A DNA stretch of 64,000 nucleotides from Micromonospora endolithica (GTDB lineage: Bacteria; Actinomycetota; Actinomycetes; Mycobacteriales; Micromonosporaceae). Below, piece by piece: positions 58,780-64,000 of the stretch. The stretch lies in NCBI RefSeq assembly GCF_003626595.1, contig NZ_RBAK01000001.1:1054001-1118000 (forward strand), given 5' to 3'. The notes under the pieces were generated by a model that was given only the letters and a program-made list of their open reading frames with translations, did no database searches and was not told the origin of the DNA. The translations under genes and the position numbers were made by a program. Every line of letters starts with the position of its first letter. Positions within the stretch are counted from its first letter, which is position 1.

Positions 58780-59732
58780 AGGCGTGGTGGTGTCTGGTGG
58801 GGAGCTACCGCCGCCGAGGTGCGCTCGTGGGGAGCGGCAACCGCCGCGGCGCGCAGGAAGTCCAGCGACCGGGCGGCCACCGTGGGGGCGGCGTGCGAGT
58901 GCCGGGGCAGCTCCACCGCCACCAGCCCGCGGTAGCCGACGTCGCGCAGCGCGCCCAGCACCGGCGGGAAGTCGATCTCGCCGGTGCCGAACTCCAGGTG
59001 TTCGTGCACGCCCCGGCGCATGTCGTCGATCTGCACGTTCACCAGGTGCGCGGCCACCTCGTGGACGCAGTCGGGCACCGGCCACGGCTCCAGGCAGCGG
59101 CAGTGTCCGATGTCGAGGGTCACGCCGAAGCACGCGGGCGCGCCGAGCGCGGAGTGCAGGCGACGCCAACCGGCGATGTCCTCGACGAGCATTCCCGGTT
59201 CCGGTTCGAAGCCGATCCGCACGCCGGCCGCGTCGGCGGCGTCGACGACCGTCGCGCACCCGGCGATCAGGCGCTCCCAGGCGAGCGCGGGCGCGACGGC
59301 CGCCGGGCGTACCCCGGCCCAGAAGGAGACCGCCTCCGCGCCGAGGTCGGCGCCGACGCGGACCGCCCGGCGCAGGAACTCGATCCGCCGGGCCGGGTCG
59401 TCGTGCAGCAGCGTCGGTGCGTGCTTGTGCCAGGGATCGAGCAGGTACCGGGCGCCGGTCTCCACCACCACGCCGAGACCGAGCTGGTCCAGCCGGCGGG
59501 CCACCGCGGCGACCCGCCCGGCCAGCCCGGGGGCGAACGGGTCGAGGTGGTCGTGGTCGAGGGTGAGCGCCACACCGGCGTATCCCAGCTCGGCGACGAC
59601 CGCGAGCGCGTCGTCCAGGCGGTGGTTGGCGAAACCGTTGGTGCCGTACCCGAACCGCAGCCCGTCCTCGCCGGTCCCGCCGGCGGCCGGGGTGGGCGCG
59701 GCGTGGGCACCGCGGCCCTCGGGCGCGGTCAT
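58710..59732 (-). CDS. Sugar phosphate isomerase/epimerase, Ebo operon
   Basis: 340 residues. TIM-barrel features: RFGYGTNGFANHRLDDALAV, AELGYAGVALTLDHDHLDPF, VVVETGARYLLDPWHKHAPT, IGFEPEPGMLVED, GVTLDIGHCRCLEP, VQIDDMRRGVHEHLEFGTGE and GLVAVELPRHSHAAP. It probably isomerises a sugar or cyclitol made by the first gene. Its last residues (LLCSASTDAPATPDVADTD) come from an inserted inverted-repeat element, so the native C terminus is changed. Start overlaps the UbiA stop by 4 bp. Confidence 0.9.
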   Translation of the reverse strand: MTAPEGRGAHAAPTPAAGGTGEDGLRFGYGTNGFANHRLDDALAVVAELGYAGVALTLDHDHLDPFAPGLAGRVAAVARRLDQLGLGVVVETGARYLLDPWHKHAPTLLHDDPARRIEFLRRAVRVGADLGAEAVSFWAGVRPAAVAPALAWERLIAGCATVVDAADAAGVRIGFEPEPGMLVEDIAGWRRLHSALGAPACFGVTLDIGHCRCLEPWPVPDCVHEVAAHLVNVQIDDMRRGVHEHLEFGTGEIDFPPVLGALRDVGYRGLVAVELPRHSHAAPTVAARSLDFLRAAAVAAPHERTSAAVAPHQTPPRLLCSASTDAPATPDVADTDRRVD

Positions 59733-60649
59733 GTCGGGGAGACCTTCCGGGCCAGCCGGCGGCCCAGCGGCGCCGCCGCCGCGACCAGTACGCCGACGAC
59801 TCCGGCGCCGGCCCGCGCGGTCAGCGCGCCCTGGAGGGCGGGCAGCCCGGTGATCCCGGCGCCCACCGCGGCGCGGACCCGGCCGGCGGAGGGATCGGTG
59901 AGCACCCGGGCCTGCGCCGCGCCGTAGCGGGCGGCGTACCCGGCGGCCAGCACCGCCGGGAGCGCCGCACGGACCGCCGGGAGCGGGTTGCCGCCGGGCG
60001 ACCGGACGGCAGGCCCGGCGGTAACCGGCCGGTGGACGGCGCTCGGCGGACGGGCCGCGCCGGCGGCGACCAGGGCGGTCCCGGCCAGGGTGCCGAGCGG
60101 CAACGCGGAACCGAGGGCACCGTCCACCTCGCGGCGGGACAGCGCGGTGACGGTCCAGGTGTGCGCGGCTACGGTGGCCGCCGCCGGGAGCGCCCGGGAC
60201 AGCCGGCCGTCGGTCGCGCCGAGCAACACGTCCAGCCCCCGGCAGGCGGCCATCACGGCCGGACCGGCGGCGGTGTTCTTGGCGCGCAGGTCGTACCCCC
60301 AGATGGCGGCGGCGAGTCCGACCGCGACCCCCGCCGCCCGCCGGCCCCCGACGGCGGCGGCGAGGCCGACCCCGGCGGCGGTGAACCCGACCGCCAGGCC
60401 CAGCGCGGCGCCCGGGGCCACCCGGCCACTGGGGATCGGCCGTTCCGGACGCTCGACGGCGTCCAGTCGCCGGTCGGCCCAGTCGTTGCCGGCCATGCCG
60501 GCCCAGTAGAGCAACACCGAGGCGGTGGCCAGCGCCGGCGTCCGGCGGCCCAGCGACCCGGCCGCGGCGGCACCGGCGACCACGTCGCCGGGCACCGAGA
60601 GCGCCGCCGGGGCCCGCACCAGCTCGGCCAGGTCAGCGAGGGTCGGCAC
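59729..60649 (-). CDS. eboC: EboC-like UbiA-family prenyltransferase
   Basis: The GTG at 60649 (306 residues) is chosen for GAGGGG 7 nt upstream; an in-frame GTG at 60673 is alternative. Eight to nine predicted helices with the prenyl-diphosphate motif NDWADRRLDAVERPERPIPS, and the second loop DLRAKNTAAGPAVMAACRGLD, as in EboC rather than ubiquinone UbiA. It should attach a polyprenyl chain to a polar acceptor in the membrane. Overlaps the synthase gene upstream by 17 bp. Confidence 0.9.
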   Translation of the reverse strand: MPTLADLAELVRAPAALSVPGDVVAGAAAAGSLGRRTPALATASVLLYWAGMAGNDWADRRLDAVERPERPIPSGRVAPGAALGLAVGFTAAGVGLAAAVGGRRAAGVAVGLAAAIWGYDLRAKNTAAGPAVMAACRGLDVLLGATDGRLSRALPAAATVAAHTWTVTALSRREVDGALGSALPLGTLAGTALVAAGAARPPSAVHRPVTAGPAVRSPGGNPLPAVRAALPAVLAAGYAARYGAAQARVLTDPSAGRVRAAVGAGITGLPALQGALTARAGAGVVGVLVAAAAPLGRRLARKVSPT

Positions 60650-61793
60650 CGGGGATCCCCTCGTGCAACCCACGGGTGTACGCGCACAGCCGGTGCCACT
60701 GGTCGCCGAGCGAGTGGGTGGTCTCCCCGAGCGGGTCCTTGAAGAAGAACGCCAGCTCCTCCAGCGGGCCGCGATGACCGGCGGCGTGCGCGGCGGCGGT
60801 GAGCCGGGCCAGGTCCAGCACCAGCGGCGCGGCCAGCGCCGAGTCGCAGCCGTGCCAGGTGAACTCCAGCCGCATCCCGGTGCCGAGGAAACCCGCGAAG
60901 GTGATCAGGTCCCAGGCGGTCTTGAAGTCGCCCAGCTCCTCGACGTAGTCGATGCGGGTGCCGCCCTGCGGCAGGTAGCCGAGGATCTCGGCGAGCACCC
61001 GCTGCTTGCTGGCCACCTTGGCGGCGTTCGCGGCCGGGTCGGCGAGGGTGGCACCGTCGCCGCCGCCGAGCAGGTTGGTCCCCGACCACGAGCGCACCGC
61101 CAGGTGCCGCATCGCGAACATCGGCGCCAGCACCGACTTCACCAGGGTCTCCCCGGTCTTTCCGTCGTGCCCGGCGTACGGCAGCCCCCGCTCGTCGGCC
61201 AGCGCGGCCAGAGCCGGCAGCCGCAGGCCGGTGGACGGGGTGAAGTCCACGTACGGGCAGCCCGCCTCGATCGCCGCGTACGCGTAGAGCGAGCTGGTCG
61301 GCAGCACCTCGTCGGCACCGGTCAACGCGGCCCGCAGCGCGGCCGGGTCGGCGTGCGCCGGGTACGGCACGGCCGTCGGTTCGGTCGCCGAGACGTTGAC
61401 CACCACCACCCGGGCTAGGTCGTGCCGCTGCCGGAACGCGGTCAGGTCGGCGACCGTGGCGGCAGCCCGTTCGGCCTGGGTGCCACCGGTCGGCGCGGGA
61501 CGCAGCTCCCCCTCGACGGCGGCCAGCTCGGCACCGAGGGCGTCGACCAGCCGGGCGGGCACCACCCCGGCGGCGGCCAACGCCTCGGCCCGCTTGGCCA
61601 GCGGCGTGGTGACCACGTCGTGTCCGCCGAGGACCAGGTCACCGAAGGCCGGCAGCGCGGGGCCGCGCAGGTCGGGAAGCTCGGTCACGCAGCCGGTCGG
61701 GCCGGTGAGACCGGACCGCAGGGCCAGCGCCCCGACGATGCTGGTGGTCGCGACGGAACCGCGCGCCCCCACCAGCCAGACACCCGTACGCAT
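60633..61793 (-). CDS. Inositol-3-phosphate synthase-like cyclase heading the Ebo operon
   Basis: 386 residues. NAD-binding start GVWLVGARGSVATTSIVGAL, then VVNVSATEPT, AGCPYVDFTPSTG, GHDGKTGETLVKSVLAPMF, RSWSGTNLLGGGDG and the catalytic-region Lys in ASKQRVLAEILGY and DFKTAWDLI. This is the myo-inositol-1-phosphate synthase family, which cyclises glucose 6-phosphate. First gene of an eight-gene overlapping operon; it takes the place of the EboD sugar-phosphate cyclase. Product could be inositol phosphate or a related cyclitol. Confidence 0.9.
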   Translation of the reverse strand: MRTGVWLVGARGSVATTSIVGALALRSGLTGPTGCVTELPDLRGPALPAFGDLVLGGHDVVTTPLAKRAEALAAAGVVPARLVDALGAELAAVEGELRPAPTGGTQAERAAATVADLTAFRQRHDLARVVVVNVSATEPTAVPYPAHADPAALRAALTGADEVLPTSSLYAYAAIEAGCPYVDFTPSTGLRLPALAALADERGLPYAGHDGKTGETLVKSVLAPMFAMRHLAVRSWSGTNLLGGGDGATLADPAANAAKVASKQRVLAEILGYLPQGGTRIDYVEELGDFKTAWDLITFAGFLGTGMRLEFTWHGCDSALAAPLVLDLARLTAAAHAAGHRGPLEELAFFFKDPLGETTHSLGDQWHRLCAYTRGLHEGIPGADPR

Positions 61794-62427
61794 GGTGCTC
61801 CTTCCCGGTCGGGAGGACCGGCCTTACATCGAAGTAAATAGATATCAGATCGTTGATCCGAAAGATACCCATCTGTGCGGATGGGCCCCGTCCGCCGTCC
61901 GCCCCGGATGGAACTCGCCAGGCCGGCGTCGAAGTCGGCGGCGACGACGCCGGACCGGCTCCCGGTGCGGGTGCGGACGGACGGGGCTGGCAGGCAGGGG
62001 CGGTCGGCGTCTCGACCCTGCCTCCCCCGCATCCGACCGGTCGGCACGGCAGGCCGCCCGACCGGACGTCATCAGGAAACGCGGGCCGCCATCCGGCGGT
62101 CGGGTCGGTCGTCGTGGGCGGCGGTAGAGGCTGGTCGGGGCACGATGTCCTCCGGATAGCCGGGTCGCGGCGGCCCTGCGGCGCGCGGGACGGGGTGGGG
62201 TGGCGGTGGGGTGGTGGGGGTGGCGGTGTCGTGGGATGTGGTGGTGGTGGGGTGCCGGTCCTCCGGTGCGACCGGGGAATCCCGGTCCGGCCGCACCGGA
62301 CGACCGTCCTGCTCACGCCGCCCGAGCCACGGGGCCCGGATGACGCGGGTTCCTCCGGCACCGACCTCGTCCCGGCCGCGGGGCGCAACCGCGGCCGGTC
62401 CCTCGCCGGTCGGTGCCGGAGGGTGAC
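61794..62427. other. Intergenic region: Ebo promoter side and G-rich tract
   Basis: No gene in 634 bp. An AT-rich island (61826-61875) just before the cyclase gene probably holds the Ebo-operon promoter; a TATCTA-like box and GATC repeats are visible on the minus strand. Farther right, 62187-62262 is a G-rich tract with four runs of four or more G (62192-62220). Confidence 0.5.
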
Positions 62428-63660
62428 TCAGGCGGCGACCGTGGCCAACGCCGGCTCCACCTCGGTCCACGAGGAACCGAGGTCCGCCGATCGGGTCACC
62501 GCCTCAAGCACGAGCTGGACCTGCAACGCGTCGGCGAACGAGGGAGCCGGGTCGGCGCCGGTGGCGACCGCCTCGATGAAGTCCCGCATCTGGTGGGTGA
62601 AGGAGTGCTCGTACCCGATGATGTGCCCCGGTGGCCACCAGGCCGACATGTACGGGTGGTCGCCCTCGGTCACCAGGATGCGGGTGAAGCCCTGCTCGGT
62701 GGTCGGTCGGGTGGCGTCGTAGAACTCCAGCTCGTTGAGCCGTTCCAGGTCGAAGACCACCGACCCGAGCGAGCCGTTGATCTCCACCCGCAGGGCGTTC
62801 TTCCGGCCGGTCGCGAAGCGGGTCGCCTCGTACGTCGCCAGGGCACCGCCGCCGAGCCGGGCCACGAAGACCGCGGCGTCGTCGACGGTGACCGGGCCGG
62901 TCGCCGGCGCGGAGCCGTTGCCGTCGGCCGATCCGGCACCGTCCACCGTGGCGGCCAGCCCACTCGATCCGGCGGGCAGCGGCCGCTCCTTGACGAACGT
63001 CTCGGTGACGGCGCTGACCCCGGTGATCAGCTGACCGGTGACGAACTGGGTCAGGTCGATGATGTGCGCCCCGATGTCGCCGAGCGCACCGGAGCCCGCC
63101 CTGTCCCGCTGCAAACGCCAGACCAGGGGGAACTGCGGATCCACGATCCAGTCCTGCAGGTAGGTGGCCCGGACGTGCCGGATCACCCCGAGCCGCCCCT
63201 CGGCGACCAGCTGCCGCATCATCGTGACCGCGGGAACCCGACGGTAGTTGAACCCGCACATCGACCGCACACCGGCGGCCTGGGCGGTGGCCGCGGCGGC
63301 GGCCATCGCCCGGGCCTCGGCCACCGTGTTGGCCAGCGGCTTCTCGCACAGGACGTGCTTGCCGGCGGCCAACGCGGCCAACGCGATCTCGGCGTGGCTG
63401 TCCCCCGGCGTGCAGACGTCGACCACGTCGATGTCGTCCCGGGAGATCAGGTCCCGCCAGTCGGTCGTGTACGCCTCCCAGCCGAGCCGGTCGGCGGCGT
63501 CGGCCACCTTTCCGGTGTCCCGGCCGCAGATCAACGCCATCCGGGCCCGCGCCGGCAGGTCGTACACGCGGTTCACGGTGCGCCACGCCTGCGAGTGGGC
63601 GGCGCCCATGAACGCGTAGCCGACCATGCCGACCCGCAGTTGCTTGTCTGTGGTGGACAA
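62428..63660 (-). CDS. Gfo/Idh/MocA family NAD(P)-dependent oxidoreductase
   Basis: 410 residues. Rossmann start RVGMVGYAFMGAAHSQAW, family signature HVLCEKPLANTVAEA (EKP), substrate-domain motifs YLQDWIVDPQFPLVWR, GSGALGDIGAHIIDL and SFTHQMRDFIEAV. A Gly/Ser/Asp-rich insertion (residues about 230-255) is unusual. Probably oxidises a sugar or inositol derivative taken up by the transporter whose binding protein follows 3' to it. Confidence 0.9.
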   Translation of the reverse strand: MSTTDKQLRVGMVGYAFMGAAHSQAWRTVNRVYDLPARARMALICGRDTGKVADAADRLGWEAYTTDWRDLISRDDIDVVDVCTPGDSHAEIALAALAAGKHVLCEKPLANTVAEARAMAAAAATAQAAGVRSMCGFNYRRVPAVTMMRQLVAEGRLGVIRHVRATYLQDWIVDPQFPLVWRLQRDRAGSGALGDIGAHIIDLTQFVTGQLITGVSAVTETFVKERPLPAGSSGLAATVDGAGSADGNGSAPATGPVTVDDAAVFVARLGGGALATYEATRFATGRKNALRVEINGSLGSVVFDLERLNELEFYDATRPTTEQGFTRILVTEGDHPYMSAWWPPGHIIGYEHSFTHQMRDFIEAVATGADPAPSFADALQVQLVLEAVTRSADLGSSWTEVEPALATVAA

Positions 63661-63680
63661 GGTGGGTCTCCCCCCGTGTA

Positions 63681-64000
63681 TCAGAACCCGAGCTTGAGGT
63701 ACTCGGCCGCGTTGTCCTTGGTGATCGTCTCGGAGGCGAGGATGATCTCCTTCGGCACCTGCAGCTCCACCAGGTCGGACATGCCCTTCTTCTGTCCGAT
63801 CAGGCGGGCCAGCGAGATGGCCGACGAGGCCATCGACGGGCTGTAGGTGACCGTCGCCTTCAGGACGGTGTTGTCGGCCTGGATGTCCTCCATGGCCTTC
63901 TTCGAGCCGGCGCCGCCGACCATGAAGAACTCCTTGCGGTTGGTCTGGTTGACCGCGGCCAGCACACCGATGCCCTGGTCGTCGTCGTGGTTCCAGACCG
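63681..64000 (-). CDS. Sugar ABC transporter substrate-binding protein, partial (C-terminal part)
   Basis: The frame runs off the right edge. The visible C-terminal 105 residues (WNHDDDQGIGVLAAVNQ, GGAGSKKAMEDIQADNTV, KATVTYSPSMASSAISLARL) match the periplasmic-binding-protein family for ribose/inositol-type sugars. It is 20 bp upstream of the dehydrogenase stop-to-start interval on the same strand, so uptake and oxidation genes probably form one operon with the permease and ATPase outside the window. Confidence 0.85.
   Translation of the reverse strand, partial: VWNHDDDQGIGVLAAVNQTNRKEFFMVGGAGSKKAMEDIQADNTVLKATVTYSPSMASSAISLARLIGQKKGMSDLVELQVPKEIILASETITKDNAAEYLKLGF

Noticed and set aside
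53460..61793. Terpene biosynthetic cluster (polyprenyl synthase plus UbiA)
   Set aside because: No terpene cyclase or squalene/hopene-type gene; the EboA, EboE and TatD companions fit an Ebo cluster much better.

Overview
The window is high-GC actinobacterial chromosome. GTG/TTG starts, 4-bp stop/start overlaps, DUF397/XRE-DUF5753 pairs and hairpin elements built on GTTAAC plus GGGGCCCC-like stems suggest Micromonosporaceae, probably Micromonospora; this is a judgement from sequence style, not a database match.

Layout. 1-3.4 kb: a terminator, a large DUF4153/DUF4173-like membrane protein and a secreted protein with an internal duplication. 3.4-8.7 kb: a translationally coupled minus-strand operon (DUF559-type nuclease, double winged-helix protein, 1076-aa dual ATPase with a HerA/FtsK-like C-terminal motor) abutting a truncated methyltransferase; this is the best candidate for an undescribed, possibly defensive, system. 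8.7-16.4 kb: regulator/enzyme pairs (TetR/SDR, XRE/DUF397, MarR/flavin reductase-GNAT fusion, a secreted S1 protease, TetR) with visible palindromic operators, plus an NHLP-leader-like small protein. 16.4-21 kb: esterase plus a two-gene ABC exporter of the IrtAB/YbtPQ type. 21-29.3 kb: two paralogous DrrAB-like exporters, one with a MerR regulator and one with PadR-DUF1048, flanking a GNAT and an M48-type membrane protease. 29.3-36.1 kb: a decayed accessory island (AraC, GH43-like propeller, hydrolase, cupin, ABM protein, VapC remnant, DUF3592-like pseudogene pieces) ending in an integrase C-terminal scar beside tRNA-Ile2(CAT). 36.2-41.2 kb: M16-like peptidase and partner, an FAD oxidoreductase, tRNA-Asn(GTT) and a YtxH-like protein. 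41.3-43.5 kb: ROK regulator and sugar-phosphate isomerase. 43.8-47.5 kb: a two-component system with its ABC exporter. 48.2-53.2 kb: two secreted multidomain carbohydrate-active proteins sharing a near-identical ricin-type lectin domain. 53.5-61.8 kb: an eight-gene Ebo-type operon (polyprenyl synthase, EboF, EboE, EboB/TatD, EboA, an extra TIM-barrel isomerase, EboC/UbiA) headed by an inositol-phosphate-synthase-like cyclase in place of EboD. 62.4-64 kb: Gfo/Idh/MocA dehydrogenase and the end of a sugar-binding protein.

How the genes work together. Most modules are self-contained: a local regulator with a palindromic site in front of the transporter or enzyme it probably controls. The Ebo operon links a cyclic sugar phosphate, a prenyl chain and a UbiA transferase, which would suit making and moving a prenylated lipid-linked metabolite. 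The nuclease/wHTH/ATPase operon looks like a DNA-processing machine with no housekeeping partner nearby.
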